Notes: generated by a model from the sequence alone, not told the origin. DNA of 64,000 nt from Callorhinus ursinus (GCF_003265705.1 NW_020312828.1:60204212-60268211); one strand, 5' to 3'; numbered from the stretch's first letter, positions 33,271 through 45,269 are shown. Made by a program: numbers and translations.

Positions 33271-34759
33271 CTGGTGGTCATCAGCTAGAGGAAGCAGTTG
33301 AAGCTCTCTGGGTTTCTCTGTATCTTTAGATCGACAGTCTCTTATTACAAATGTCATCAAATTTCATTTTAACATAATGTGCTTTATCTACCCAAAGAAC
33401 TACTATGATGAACTGTTATTGGCCCTTTTTTCTTACTTCTCTCTTCCCTCAATCAGAGAGCACACTCTTTCTTCTACAACAATCCCCATGATATATTTAG
33501 ACTTCTCTTATCTATCAAATCAGTGATGATTTTAAACCAAGTATGAAAAAGAAATTCTTATAAGACCTTCAGGTAACTGGTGAAGCAATATTGCTTTGTT
33601 CTTATCTTAAAGTCTAGCAAAAATCACTTCCACACGGACTTAAGTGATTATTTGATTCTGTGTGTACAGAGATTTTTAATAGAAGAGGCTGAAGAGCTAT
33701 AAATGGTAGCCAGCCATTATGTGTAGATAGATTTTTCAGTCTGTGGTGGTTGTTCTTGTTTTCCTCATTTTATTAGAATAAAAATCTAAATTTTAAAAAT
33801 GAAAGGTATTCTACTTAACACTATCCAAGCTCAACTGAATTTCATAGGAAAGACTTTATGTCAGACACGAGGTCAGATTTGAAAATAAAAGCAAATGAGC
33901 TGTCTCCCCAAGCCCAGCTGCTGTAAACAGCAGAATGGTGTAAATCGGTGCTTGAAAAGACAGTATTAAAGCAGCAATCACTTTTGTCCAGTGCACAGCA
34001 GAGTGGTGATAAAGCCGGTCTTGCTCTCGTTGGAATTGAACCCAGGCCATCTGGTTCCAACGCTTCTGCTGCCTCTCAGGAAACCAACAGCAGTCCAAAC
34101 GGTCTTTATAAAGAGCCTGTAAGCACAGGCCACAGGCCACTCTTTTCAGAAATTTAGCAATCACAGGAAGAGAGAGAGATAGGGAAGTTGCATGAAAGAA
34201 AAGCAGGGCCAAGGAAAAGTATTTTTAGGGAAGGAGAGTTTTGAGCCTGGTTTTAGCTTGACAGGAAAGAGCTAAGGAGAGATTAAGATAGGAGGGAGCT
34301 GGCGGCAGGTGGCCGAGAGCCACCACCCACCCCCACCCCGCCGCCCCTGCCAGAAGGCTACCATGCATGGAATCCAGAAGAGGGATAGGCAGACTCCACT
34401 TTTCAGGGCAATGGACTCTGAAACAAGGAAGAGGAATGAGCAGAAAATGGATGAAGATAAAAATAAATTTTGAGTCAGGGAGAAGGGAGGTTGAGAGTTC
34501 ACTGTATATGGCTTTAAGGATCTCTGTGAATAGGAGGTAATTTCATCTGCTGAGAGGGAGGGAAGTAATGGGCTGGGGTTTGAACAGGGTAAAAAGGGCT
34601 TAGAACACCTGATCTGAGGAACGAGTCGTAAAGGTTAGAGAGATACCGAAGAGGCTTGCTGAAATTCACTCAACACTGTACTGTGGGAGCAATCTTACCT
34701 GCGCTTTGGTGAGCAAGGCCCTGAGAAAAAGGAGTTCAGGGCTTGACACTCCTTTTCTA
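33271..34759. other. No gene seen; MIR fragment at about 33960-34110
   Basis: The plus strand reads GGAATTGAACCCAGGCCATC at about 34031-34050, which on the minus strand is the MIR tRNA-like block GGCCTGGGTTCAATTCC, so a reverse MIR occupies about 33960-34110. The 118-codon minus frame 33856-34212 overlaps it and is rejected. A C/G-rich run (CACCCACCCCCACCCCGCCG) is at about 34324-34343. Confidence 0.5.
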
Positions 34760-34940
34760 TAATTGCTGCTTGATATGACAGTTTATTAAAGCTCTCTTGC
34801 TTCATTTCCCCTATAAAACAAGTTAATAATCCTTGCCCCCTTCCTACCACATAGGAATTTAACAAGCATTAATTAATATCTTCAAAGTGTCCGAAATGCC
34901 TTGGGAAAGCACTATATGAGGACCCTTTTCATCACTTTTA
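34760..34940 (+). mobile_element. MIR fragment
   Basis: Forward MIR: TTGCTTCATTTCCCCTATAA, TACCACATAGGAATTTAAC and CCTTGGGAAAGCACTATATG. Confidence 0.65.
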
Positions 34941-35292
34941 TTACTCTTGCAATTGCATTTCCTCACACTCTGTTTAGAAGGGAGTCAAAATACAATCTTA
35001 ATAACTCCTTCACTTGTTTCCAAAATTTGTTTACTAAGCCCACCTGAAATCAGCCATTGAAGCATCAGATGCAAAAAGGAACAAAATCTAAAATGCTGTC
35101 CAGGTGCTATTAAACCAAAAAAGAATTATTTGAAGTTAAACCACTTCAGAATTTGTAGTCTTTTTAGAACTCATTGATCAATCCAGCATAATGAACTCAA
35201 GCAAAGGATTTCAAACTGGCCCTTCCCTCAAAATGCCAATGACTTGGTAAGAAAAACCATAACCCTAGTGAAAAATACAACACAATAATATC

Positions 35293-35520
35293 TTTTTTAA
35301 AAAGATTCATTTATTTATTTATTTATCTTAGAGAGAGAGCAAGAGGGAGAGAGAGTGAGCACAAGTGGGAGAGGCAGAGGGAGAAACAAAGAGAATCTCA
35401 AGCAGACTCCACACTAAGCACAGAGCCCGACGCAGGGCTCAATCTCACAACCTTGAGATCACGAGCCTCGGATCACAACCTGAGCTGAAACCAAGAGTCC
35501 GACGGCGCCACCCAGGTGCC
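35293..35520 (-). mobile_element. CAN-SINE, older reverse copy
   Basis: AAAGATTCATTTATTTATTT, GAGAGAATCTCAAGCAGACT, CACAACCTGAGCTGAAACC and CGCCACCCAGGTGCC. Substitutions are frequent and the duplication is not clear, so it predates the GACCCTCTTCCC copies. Confidence 0.92.
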
Positions 35521-36875
35521 TGATAATAATGAATATCTTAATGCTTACTGTAGCAATGGCTCAATGCTAAGGCATCCATTATTCTGCATATTTTTTTACC
35601 TTTTTTGTTACATAATCCCAATTCTTTCTTCCTGCCTTCATTTTGTTATTCAATAAACATATGTTGATCATAGGCCTGAGAGTACGCTAGCATCTACCTT
35701 GCCACATGCACACATTTCCCCCTTTGGATAGTGGTTCTCTCATTATCTAAAATACCGTAGTACCTTTACTTTCATTTATTTTTGATTAGAGCATAGATAA
35801 ATAGAGCTGAAATTCTATACCATCTCTACATTGTCTGGATTGACTTTATTTATTGGTATTAAGACAGAGAGTGCTGAGCAATATCTCTAATATCAATAAT
35901 TTGCTGACCTTCATCCAGATGACTGCTTTCAAGTGCTAATCAGCCCATGAGTATCATGGGCTAAGAAATCACTTGTGTGAAACCATCAGAACTCCATTTA
36001 GGGGTTAAAGGTTACTTTTCCAAGTTTATTTCTGATAACAGCTACTTGTTACAGGATGTGGTTGCTCTTGTGATATGGGAGCAGGGAAAATTTTTACTTT
36101 ACATAAAGTTTTGTCCAAGTTTGCTCCTTTGAACTTAACTTGAGACACTACATGGTCCAGCTGATTCCCATGATACAGGGTTGAGTTCTGAAGTCAGTAG
36201 AGTTTCTTCGGATTCTGTAAAGCAGACTTATCTTTTATTCTTCCACATTATCCGAGGACCCCCATCGAGGCTATAGTTGGCTGAATGTAGGGATTGGGGT
36301 GGGGGGGACAAAAAGGGAGTCCCGGGACACGGAACAAAAGGAATTTCTCAAAGCTAAAGTCATAGAACTGTCAATAGCAGTATTTCTGGTCCAGAGATTT
36401 AACATGGCTATGAGTTAGGTTTTGGAGTGTAGGGCCTGCCTTGAACCCCCAAGACAACGTGGAGAGAACTCAAAATTCTTGCGGCCATTCCATAGTTAGA
36501 AACATCTAGAAGGCTGCATGTGTGGCTATGTGGCATGTTCACAATTCCTTTGACAACTCCTCAAATTTGTGTCACCTAAAACTATCAAAAACCCAGTATT
36601 CTCTGTGTGTCACATTTGAATCATTGTGTTGGTATGTTTGGGACGATTCCACAATCAATTTAACCCCGATGGAAATCAAGTTCAGGTTTTTTTTCCAAAA
36701 TGTCTCACAAAATAAAATTATCGCCAGTGTCCAGGAATTTGGCCCCAAAATAATAAGAGGGAAATAAAAGTAAGGATAAAGTGAGAGGTCACAGAGATGC
36801 CAATGTAAGAACCGATCCGAGAAACTCAGGAAGCAAAGCCAATTACAGCCAATGCAGCTTGTCTATGGAGAGGGT
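35521..36875. other. No gene seen; unique-looking sequence
   Basis: No recognised repeat. A G9 run lies at about 36300-36308. The 81-codon plus frame 36522-36767 has no domain. Confidence 0.5.
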
Positions 36876-36879
36876 GAGG

Positions 36880-37200
36880 ACTTCCCGAGTCCAGACGGTG
36901 GCAGACGATTTTCCTGTGAGAGTAGCAGCATGCATTCCTATCCCCCATCGCACGTGCTTTCTTAGAACTGTGCCATTCTCCCAGCGAGGGGTGAGTCTGT
37001 GTCCCATTCCCTTGCGCCCAGGCAAGTCTTTGTGACCACCCTGACCGACAGAGTATGTCAGCAATGACACTGCATGACTTCTGAAACGAGATCATATAAA
37101 TGTCACACACGTCCACCTTGTGCTCTCAGGATGCTCACTCTTAGAACCCAGATACCACATTCTGAGGAAGCCTAAGCAGGTCTACATGGGGAAGAACTAA
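36880..37200 (+). mobile_element. Probable LTR remnant (MaLR/ERVL type)
   Basis: ATGACTTCTGAAACGAGATC, GGATGCTCACTCTTAGAACC, CAGATACCACATTCTGAGG and AAGCCTAAGCAGGTCTACAT resemble the middle of a common mammalian LTR. The ends are not visible. Three overlapping frames at 36781-37116 are shadows on this sequence. Confidence 0.4.
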
Positions 37201-37214
37201 ATTGTTCGTTCATA

Positions 37215-38160
37215 TTCTTACTCTCCTCATAATTTTTACATATTAAATTCCCCATTCTGTTCTAATGACCTATTGGTCTTTTTGCTTTAATTATCATTGC
37301 TTTCTAAAATGTTTTAAAACCTGTTAAGGCAAGGTGCCATTCAAGCTTCTCTGTCAAATTATATTAGCTAGCTTTAGTACTTCAATGTCCAAAGCATCCA
37401 TTAAAAATATTATAATTATATGCACACATAAATATATGTAAATATATAGTGTTAGTTTCATAGGACTGCTGTAAGAAAATTTTATCTTTTTGGAGAACAT
37501 GAGTCAATCCAGAACATTTATATGTTCACACACACACCCGTTTTCTAGAAACTTTGCTACCTAAGTGATGAGACTCTCAATTAACTTTTTTCTAAATGAT
37601 GAATCAAATTTTCCCAAATAATATATTAATTAAATAATTCCTCTCCCTCTCATTAAGGTTATCTGTTTTACCACATATTAAGTTTTCATATACTCTATAG
37701 TTTGGATTTGAACACTACATTATAATCTATTTTTCTGTCTACGTGTCCAAATACCATATCGCTTCACTTATTACAGTTTAATAATGTTTTATTGGGGCAC
37801 CTGGGTGGCTCAGTCAGTTAAGCATCTGGCCTCAGCTCAGGTCATGATCTCAGGGTCCTGAGATCAAACCCCACGTCAGGCTCCCTCCTCGGTGGGAAGC
37901 TTGTTTCTCCCTCTCCTTCTCCCTCTGACTGCTCAGTCTCTCTCTCCTCAAATAAATAATAATAATGAATCTATAATATTTTTATTAACTTTCAGAATAA
38001 GTACCTTCATTACTCTTATTTTTCAAAATTGCCTTAGCTATTCTTACCTGTTTATTATTACAGATAATTTCAGAGACATTTTCTTAAGTTCCATCAAAAA
38101 TGTGGATTATATTAAAATTGCATTAAATGAATAACCTAGAGAAGGTATAAATTCTCATTT
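37215..38160 (-). mobile_element. Old L1 ORF2 fragment, reverse, split by a SINE
   Basis: Before the SINE: AATCTATTTTTCTGTCTACG and TCACTTATTACAGTTTAATA. After it: TTTTCAAAATTGCCTTAGC, TAAGTTCCATCAAAAATGTG and AAAATTGCATTAAATGAATA. This order is that of a reverse L1 ORF2. The left 350 bp is the least certain. Confidence 0.7.
37794..37968 (+). mobile_element. CAN-SINE inside the L1
   Basis: GGGGCACCTGGGTGGCTCAG, GCTCAGGTCATGATCTCAGG, CT tract and CAAATAAATAATAATAATG. The tail has turned into an AAT repeat. Flanks TTAATAATG and AATAATAATG may be the diverged duplication. Confidence 0.9.
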
Positions 38161-38234
38161 AACCTGAAAAAAAAAAACCTGTCCAGACATGTAGAGCTGA
38201 GCAGATGGGCCTGAGTTACTTCTGAGACTAATGT

Positions 38235-38690
38235 CAAGGAGTTTTTTTCCTAAAGTTTTACAGTTTCAGGTCTCACATCCAAGTCTTTAGTCCATTTTCA
38301 GTTAATTTTTGTTTGTAGTGTGAGACAAGAGGACAATTTTATTATTTTGCATGTGGATATTCAGTTTTCCCAACACTGTTTACTGAAGAGACTGTTCTTT
38401 TCTCATTGAGTATTCTTGGTGCCCTTGTTGAAAATTAGTTGATAGTATATATGTGGGTTTATTTCTGGGCTCTCTATTCTGTTCATCGATGTCTGTGTTT
38501 TTAATGTTAGTACCTACTGTTTTGACTACTATAGCTTTGTAATATAGTTTGAAAGCAGGAAGTGTGATGCCTCCAGCTTTGATCTTCTTGCTAAAGATTG
38601 CTTCAGCAATTTGGGGTCTTTTGTGGTTCCATGTGAATTTTAGGACTGTTTTTCTACTTCTGTGAAATATCCATGGCATCCCTTCTTAAC
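38235..38690 (-). mobile_element. L1 ORF2 fragment, reverse, second family
   Basis: TTCCCAACACTGTTTACTGA, TTCTGGGCTCTCTATTCTG, CTATAGCTTTGTAATATAG and GTGTGATGCCTCCAGC are the reverse of L1 ORF2. A 99-codon minus frame (38380-38679; K-F-T-W-N-H-K-R-P-Q-I-A) is its remnant. It covers nearly the same ORF2 segment as the preceding L1, so the two are separate insertions. Confidence 0.88.
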
Positions 38691-38694
38691 CATA

Positions 38695-40260
38695 TGATGA
38701 CACAGGATTGCTGGGTATAAACGCCAAGTGCCTATCACTTCTCCCTTCCTGTCACTGCTTAAGAAAAAAAAAAAAAAGAGGTAAAAAAGAAATTGATATC
38801 CTATCAGTCTCCAAACCATCCTCCTCCTCTTTCAGAGTCAGTTTCCTCATCCCAGAAATGGACTAATGAGTTGTTTGTTTTCTCTCCTGCCTACAGACCA
38901 GGCTGGACAACTGGTCACCCCAGACAAGATATTTTTCTTTTCCATCGCTTTCTTCTGCCTTCCTCTTCTCCTTTGTTCTTTTGATTTAGAGTTCTGTGAT
39001 GCTTAATGAACAATACACTTCCCAGCAGCCATAGAGCAAGAAAAATTCAGTTAGGATTATAATCACAATTTCAATTATTTACACATGTTAGAAAATATTG
39101 CCATTGGGTTCTCTCAGAGTTATTTACTTTGGTGTTTTCTTCTATTTTGAAGTGCTAAAATATTAGCTCTATTCATTACCAACTGATTGTTTTTAACATG
39201 ATTCTTCCCCTCCCCTCACACTGTCTGAAATCCAATTTACAGCCTGCTAAAGGCCTCATAAGTTTTTTATGGATTATTTCCTGGGGTCACATTAATCTGG
39301 CTCCTTGTTACTTTACACTAATTTCACTTTGCCACAGTAAAGTAACGAGATTCGATCTCTTGGGAATTAATCCATAGAGACCTCTTAATGAGGCAAAGCC
39401 AGAACGGAGCGCATCTACTGTATTTAATTCCCCCAAGCACAGCAGAGAAGAAGGAAGAGGTCGTCCTGCCCTTCTGTACAGTGTAACCTGGGACCCCAGT
39501 CTGGAAAGAGAGCAGGGCAGGGCAGAAGCAAGCAGAGAAGACACAGAGGGAGAGCAGCCGGAAGCTGGGCATGGCACCAGGCTCAGCGCTTCCCCCAGTG
39601 TGCTAGACCCAGGACCACTGTGCCGGCAAACCCAGGGGAAAGGAGGGAGGGAGGGCAAATATAAACATCAAAGGGGCTAGGTGGGAGGGAAATGATTTCT
39701 CTTTGCTTTTACTGAGCATATGCTGACACACAGGACATGACTTCTCTCTTCCAGCCTGCTTCTCCCTGAACCCAATTTCTGCACCCTTTACTGACACTTG
39801 TTTTCAGTGAATGCCTTTGTGTTGAGAAGATTTAAAGCAAGATTCTGCCCCCCTTTTCTCTTGTGTAGGATGTCTAGGGTTGTTAAGATTTCCTTTCCCA
39901 AGAAGCAAAAACAACAGACTCTTTTCAAAGTTTTGCAGAGTTAAAGTGAAAAACTTAACATTTATTTGAGAGGAAAATAAGCAGTTCTCTCAAGTTGTAA
40001 ACTGAGGATAAGAATAACTTGGAGTTATAATTTTTGTGAAGAACTGATACAGAAAATAGAACAAGGATTTAAAGAGAATATATGTTGAGAAAATACATTC
40101 AAGGACCCCGGCACAGTGGCCTGAGATGAAAAGGAATACATAAAGGGCGGCTGCTATTACTTGCATTACTATTATAATCTCCAAGCAGATTTTTGTCATT
40201 TAGAAACAATTGGCCACTGGAAACACATTTAGGAATAACTTACTTCTCCATAAAGCATAT
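38695..40260. other. No gene seen; GC-richer unique block at 39340-39700
   Basis: A poly(A) run sits at 38763-38776. The 39340-39700 block is richer in G and C than its surroundings and carries overlapping minus frames (39308-39658, 116 codons; 39324-39572). These are repetitive in Ser/Pro/Leu, without a domain or splice sites. It could be a regulatory element; nothing here proves that. Confidence 0.4.
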
Positions 40261-40264
40261 TCAT

Positions 40265-40420
40265 ATGTATTATTTTTTTTATTGATTTTTACACCCATCA
40301 GGTAAGAAGAGCAGGGAGTATTGTCCCTTTTTCACAGATAAGGAAACAGGCTATGGACGTTAAGTAACCCATGGTAATTGGTAGCCCGGGGACAGAACCT
40401 AGTATGCTTTTCTGAGTCCT
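40265..40420 (-). mobile_element. MIR fragment
   Basis: Reverse MIR: TTGTCCCTTTTTCACAGATA, AGGAAACAGGCTATGGACGT, TGGTAGCCCGGGGACAGAAC. Confidence 0.75.
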
Positions 40421-41027
40421 TTCCTATCTCTTCTCTTCCTAATTACCTTCCTGACCAAATGTAAGGGGATTCCATCTGGGGAAAACCTGTATTTTTCCTG
40501 CTGTGTCAGAGACAGAAGGGGCAGTGGATGTAAAGTCTGTCTATTCAGGGTTGAAGTAGTAGCAACTCCCTTGGCCAAAAAATAAACGTTACATCCTCCA
40601 ACTTACTTTATCAGTGATAAAACTGACACAATCCAATGATGTCCATCTATCTTACTACTGGATCCAACTTTCCATTCTAGAAGGGCAAGAAAAGTGTATT
40701 ATGTACTGACACCTTTTCCTCCCCCTCAAAAGAAAGCCAACCTGTAAAATATCAGAGAAAACAAGGCATCACTGGGGAACTGGATTCTGTTGGGTATACG
40801 GAGAAAATTGCAAGTTGCTGAATCTGGACAATAATATGAAGCCAGCATCCAAGCTGGGAAGATTGCATTACTCTAACTCTTATCTCAGAAGATAATTTCA
40901 TTTTGTAGAGACCTTAAAAGGGGAAAATACAATTTCTGGATTTATAAAAGAGACTGTTAAATTGTCGGCTATGAATCTGATCAAAATCTATCAGGAGTTC
41001 AAATCACTGTGTAAGAAAAAAAGTTAG

Positions 41028-41216
41028 GGGGCGCCTGGGTCGCTCAGTCGGTTAAGCGTCTGCCTTCAGCTCAGGTCATGATCTCGGGCTCCTGGAATCA
41101 AGCCCCACATCGGGCTCCCTGCTCGGCAGGGAGTCTGCTCCTCCCTCTTCCTCTGTGCTCTCTCTCCCTCTCTCTCTCTCTTTCAAATAAACAAACAGAA
41201 TCTTTAAAAAAGAAAA
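41028..41216 (+). mobile_element. CAN-SINE
   Basis: GGGCGCCTGGGTCGCTCAGT, TCAGGTCATGATCTCGGGCT, CT tract and CAAATAAACAAACAGAATC. Duplication AAGAAAAAAAGTTAG at 41013-41027 with AAGAAAAAAGTTAG at about 41217-41230. Confidence 0.94.
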
Positions 41217-41230
41217 AAGAAAAAAGTTAG

Positions 41231-41690
41231 TGACTAATATAATAGTAAATTTAAAAGTCATTATAATGATGATAATGTTCATATGTAACATAATCAAGGG
41301 CAGCTTTGAGTAGTGATAATCCAATGACTCGTTCTATACCAATAAATCCACTAACATCCCTCAGATAAGACTTAGGCCAATACTTGAATTGTAAAACTAG
41401 TTTGTAAGGTTCCCAGTTCTCCTCAGTTCATTCATCAGTTCTTCCCAAAAGATTCTGATCGCAGATCATTCATTAATCACTCTTTAATATGTTGGATACA
41501 TTACATGATATATTTTCACCTCTCATTTAAACTTAGTTGCCAACTCATTTTTGGAGCTAAAATAAATTTTAAAATCAAGTTCAGTAATTAGGCATTGTTC
41601 CTGGCATTTGATCTTGGGTGGTAAGGTAATGGGGGAAAAAAAACCAATAATTGATGTATAACTGTGTCCTAGGGAAAAAAAGCCCAAAAT
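41231..41690. other. No gene seen
   Basis: AT-rich sequence with no recognised repeat. The 82-codon minus frame 41076-41324 is mostly the reverse of the SINE. Confidence 0.5.
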
Positions 41691-41694
41691 TATT

Positions 41695-42560
41695 TAAAGG
41701 AATAAAAAAGCTAACAACTAACAACATAAACCTCACAGTATCTACAATGAATCAAAATTACCAGGCATGCAAAGAGGCAGGAAAATATGGCTCATAATAA
41801 GGAGAAATGTCAATCAATAGCAACAGACCCAGAAATGACACAAATGATAGAATTAGTAAAAATCAAGGATACTAACCAGTATAATAAATATACTTCATAT
41901 GTCTGAGAAAGTAGAAAAAAGTCTAAGTAAGATGAGCTGATGTGGAAAGCATGAAAAGATACAAATCCAACTTGTAGGGATAAAAACACAGTATCTGAAA
42001 TGAAAAATAACCCTGGGTAGGATTACCAGTAGATTAGACACAGCAGAAATAGTAGATGCAAGATGGAGCAACAGAACTCCACAACACGAAACACAGAAAA
42101 GATACCATGGCAGAACAGGAATAAAGAGAGAATTAGTGAATCGTGAAACAATGTCAAGTGAATTAATATATGCATAATTGAAGCCTCAGAAGGAGGAGAC
42201 AGCAAAAAATATCTGAAGAAATAATAGTTTGATTGGATAAAATTATAAACATGCAGATTGAAGAACCTGAGTGACCTCCAGCAAAAGAAACACAAAGAAA
42301 ATCGCATCAATATAAATGATAACTAAATCTCTGAAAATCAATACCAAAGAGAAAATCATAAATGCATAAAGTTACAGAAAGAGGAAGAAAACTAAGAATA
42401 ATAACAGATTCTCATCAGAAATAATGCAATCCAGAAGACAGTGCAGTTATTTTTTTATAATACTGGCGGGGGTGGGGGGAGGACCGTCAACCTAGAATTC
42501 TATAATCAGTGAAACTATCGTTCAAAATGGAAGTGAAATAAAGACTTAAGGGAAAGAGAC
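41695..42560 (+). mobile_element. Old L1 5' part (5' UTR/ORF1 region)
   Basis: ACCAGGCATGCAAAGAGGCA, GAAATGACACAAATGATAG, TAGAATTAGTAAAAATCAAG, CAGAAATAATGCAATCCAGA and CCGTCAACCTAGAATTCTAT occur in L1 order and match the region at and before ORF1 of old L1M-type elements. No ORF survives. It is cut off at the right by an L2 fragment. Confidence 0.75.
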
Positions 42561-42639
42561 AAGAACCAAACATGTCCTCTGTCGTTAGTCAATATGTAAG
42601 AACATGAGACAAAGGGATGGACGAATGAAAGTGCAAGGA

Positions 42640-42870
42640 AAAGGGCTCACTTGCATTAAGTGGTTCAGGAAAAGACCCCTCTGAAGAGGTGACATTTGAA
42701 AAGTCCTGAGGGAGGCAGATATGAAAATATCTGAATGAAAAGGAATCCAAGCAGAGAGAAACAGCAAGTGCAAGGGCCTGCGCAGAAGTGTGTTTGGTGT
42801 GTTCAAAGAAAAGCAAGGAGTCCAGTGTGCTTATATCAGAGGGAAAGCATGGAGAAATAACAAAAGGTGA
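42640..42870 (-). mobile_element. L2 internal fragment
   Basis: Reverse L2: AGGTGACATTTGAAAAGTCC, AGAAACAGCAAGTGCAAGGG and AAGCAAGGAGTCCAGTGTGC. The overlapping minus frames 42585-42891 and 42589 onward are remnants on its sense strand, not genes. Confidence 0.75.
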
Positions 42871-42963
42871 AGGTGGTAGAACAGGGTGCACAAAGAGAAA
42901 CCATTTAGGAAACAGATGCCACTGTCCAGTAGAGAAATGATGGGCTTAAAGCACGTTGGTAGA

Positions 42964-43317
42964 TGTGATAGGTAGAACCATGGGGTTCTTAGAAACAGAG
43001 ACCCTTTCCCAGCCGCGGGAAGAGAGAGACAAGACTATGCAAGCATGGTCTGAGAGATGCAACATGGCTCCTCTGAAGATGGAAAAAGGGGTTATGAGCT
43101 ACAGAACATGGACAGCCACCAGAAGCTGGAAAGAGCAAGGGAAATGTTTCTCCCCTAGACCTTCCAGAAAGGAACACGGCCCTGCCAACACCTTGATTTT
43201 AGCCCCCTGAGACCCATGTCAGACTTCTGACCTACAAAACTGTGAGTAAATTTGTGTTGTTGTAAGCTGCTGAGTCTGTGGTAACCAGTTATAGCAGCAA
43301 CAGAAAATTAACTTAGT
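42964..43317 (+). mobile_element. MLT1-type LTR (MaLR), forward
   Basis: Starts TGTGATAGGTAGAACCATGG and ends AGCAGCAACAGAAAATTAAC, with CCCTGCCAACACCTTGATTT, CTACAAAACTGTGAGTAAAT and TTGTAAGCTGCTGAGTCTG between. The polyadenylation-like region lies near the end. The frame 42956-43210 is inside it. Confidence 0.85.
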
Positions 43318-43319
43318 AG

Positions 43320-44335
43320 GGACAAAAGTGGAAATGTCACTCTAGCTGTGATGGAAAGAGGTGACTAGGAATGAGCAAGGGGAAAAACTGAAGGCAGGGA
43401 AACAGCAACAATCAACTTCATGTTTTCTGTGTCTGGGGTTCAGCTCTTGCACTTAGCCCTTTTTTAGAAAGAGTTATACTAATGTGCCAATCATAAAAAG
43501 AGAAATTTACACCATCCTTATACATTTAGAAGGACAAAACATGCTTGTCAAAAGGTGGAATGGAAGGCTGAGTAGGGTGTCAAAAGTCCAGCCAGAAAAG
43601 AAACCAACCATATAGCCTGATTGAAGAAAGGTGATTATAGGAATAACCACTGTTGTTAGGAACCCATTGAAATAACTTTAATAACACTAAATAAAAGTCA
43701 CTAGAGATGATTTCCGCATAGGCAGAAATCTCATATCACTCCCACTGAAGCATCTCCAGTGGTTTTTGCTGAGCGCTCTTCTGGGGGTGCCATAGGGCAA
43801 GGCATGTGAAGTAGGCATCCATCACTGGAGCAGGCTGTCATCTACAGAAACTCTTTTGCTCAACTGGGAGGATTGTCAAGACCACCCCTTGAGTCCCAGC
43901 CTCCTACACCCATGTCTCCAGAGCCCTGAAGTCACTCTTAATAATCTGAGTGAGATCAGTCAATATTCTTCATGCCCACATGGATGAAAGTCATGGCATA
44001 ACAGTCCTTTCATTGAGCCTAACGTGTCTCTGCAGACTTTCAGCATCTGGCTTGCATCTGGGCCCCCTCAGGAGGGTGTCACTGATCGCCAGATTCTTTT
44101 CTTCTTGGAGCTGCCTTCTCTAGCCCATAAACTTCCAATATCTCCAGCTCTTGTTCTTCTTTTGTGGAAACAGAATTTTCTGTGGAAGCAAGATACTGAG
44201 GAGATCTAGGAAAAGGTTCCTCCCCATTTGCAAATAGGACATATAGGACATAACCAGCACAGCAGAGGACATGGGCTTATGCCACAAATAATCAATCAGT
44301 GCCTCCTCTTAGGGAAAGCAGGGTCAGAGAGAACA
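43320..44335. other. No gene seen; unique-looking sequence
   Basis: No recognised repeat in about 1 kb, with moderate GC at 43730-44210. Only a 61-codon plus frame (44024-44209) occurs. Confidence 0.5.
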
Positions 44336-44455
44336 GTAACCGATGCCAAATTTTGAGCACACATACGGTAGAGGATTTAATCCTAACAACCCCACTTTGA
44401 AGCAGGTTTTATCTTTGAAGCAGGTTATCTCTACTTTAAAGATGAAGAAATGAAG

Positions 44456-44672
44456 GGGCGCCTGAGTGGCTTAGTCAATTAAGCATTCAACTCTTGGTTT
44501 TGGCTCAGGTCATTGTCTCAGAGTCCTGGGATCAAGCCCAATGTCATAGCCCATGCTCAGTGGGAAGTCTGCTTGAGGATTCTCTCTTCCTCTGCCCCTC
44601 CCTCCTCTCAAGTGCACACTCTCTCCCTCTCTCTCTCTAAAATGTCTTTAAATAGATAGATGATAGATAGAT

Positions 44673-44703
<31 letters not shown>
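44456..44703 (+). mobile_element. CAN-SINE inside the MIR, tail expanded to (GATA)n
   Basis: GGGCGCCTGAGTGGCTTAGT, GGCTCAGGTCATTGTCTCAG, CT tract, then TCTTTAAATAGATAGATG. Flanks GATGAAGAAATGAAG (44441-44455) and GATAAGAAGAAATTAAG (about 44701-44717) are the duplication, diverged. Confidence 0.92.
44655..44703. repeat. (GATA)n microsatellite
   Basis: GATA units with two GATGATA interruptions grow out of the SINE's A-rich tail. A likely length-polymorphic site. Confidence 0.96.
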
Positions 44704-44705
<2 letters not shown>

Positions 44706-44834
44706 GAAGAAATTAAGACTTGAAAAGCTTAGATAACTTGCCAGAGTTCTCATAGCTATATATATATAGCAGAGTCAGGATTCAAACCCAGGTCTATCTG
44801 ACTCCACTAGGATGAAGCACTCTGGCAGTTAATA

Positions 44835-45265
44835 AAGAGAACTCCAGAATCCCTTGACAATTCTGTGTCTTATGTTCAAGCACTGGAAGATAAGGTTGAA
44901 CCACGGACTGCCTATAATGGAATTCAGATGCCCTACACAACAACCGCAGCCTCCAACAGTCTCATCCAGAAAAGTATTCAACATATATTTGCTACCTGGA
45001 GCTATGGGTTACGATGAGACCAAATTATCTAGAAATAAAGAAGGACCCAGATTTGGTTGAAGAGTTTCATTTTTAACTGCACCAGCACATTTGTATTTCT
45101 ATAAACCTGGCTGTTTCCTCTTATATATCCACACCTGCTGTGAACTCAACCTTTCCATCTGTGCAGCTGGTGATTCTTCCCATTTGAGTCACTTCTAGTG
45201 ATGGAAATCCACCCAGATCACTATCAGTAATCTAAGCACTAATGCCCCGGCAGGAGAACATAGCA
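44835..45265. other. No gene seen
   Basis: Unassigned sequence. A 68-codon plus frame at 44854-45060 has no recognisable domain. Confidence 0.5.
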
Positions 45266-45269
45266 GTCC

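Larger units (their letters stand above)
44340..44830 (-). mobile_element. MIR split by a CAN-SINE
   Basis: Left part 44340-44455: TGAGCACACATACGGTAGAG, TAATCCTAACAACCCCACTT, TTTAAAGATGAAGAAATGAA. Right part about 44704-44830: CTTAGATAACTTGCCAGAG, CAGGATTCAAACCCAGG, TCTGACTCC. The two halves join at the middle of a reverse MIR. Confidence 0.85.

Noticed and set aside
33856..34212. 118-codon minus-strand frame and a tRNA-like B box at about 34031-34050
   Set aside because: The B-box-like GGTTCAATTCC belongs to a reverse MIR, which descends from a tRNA. There is no matching A box or cloverleaf, and the frame is chance.
39308..39658. 116-codon minus-strand frame in GC-richer DNA
   Set aside because: Overlapping frames and low-information Ser/Leu/Pro content; no exon borders.
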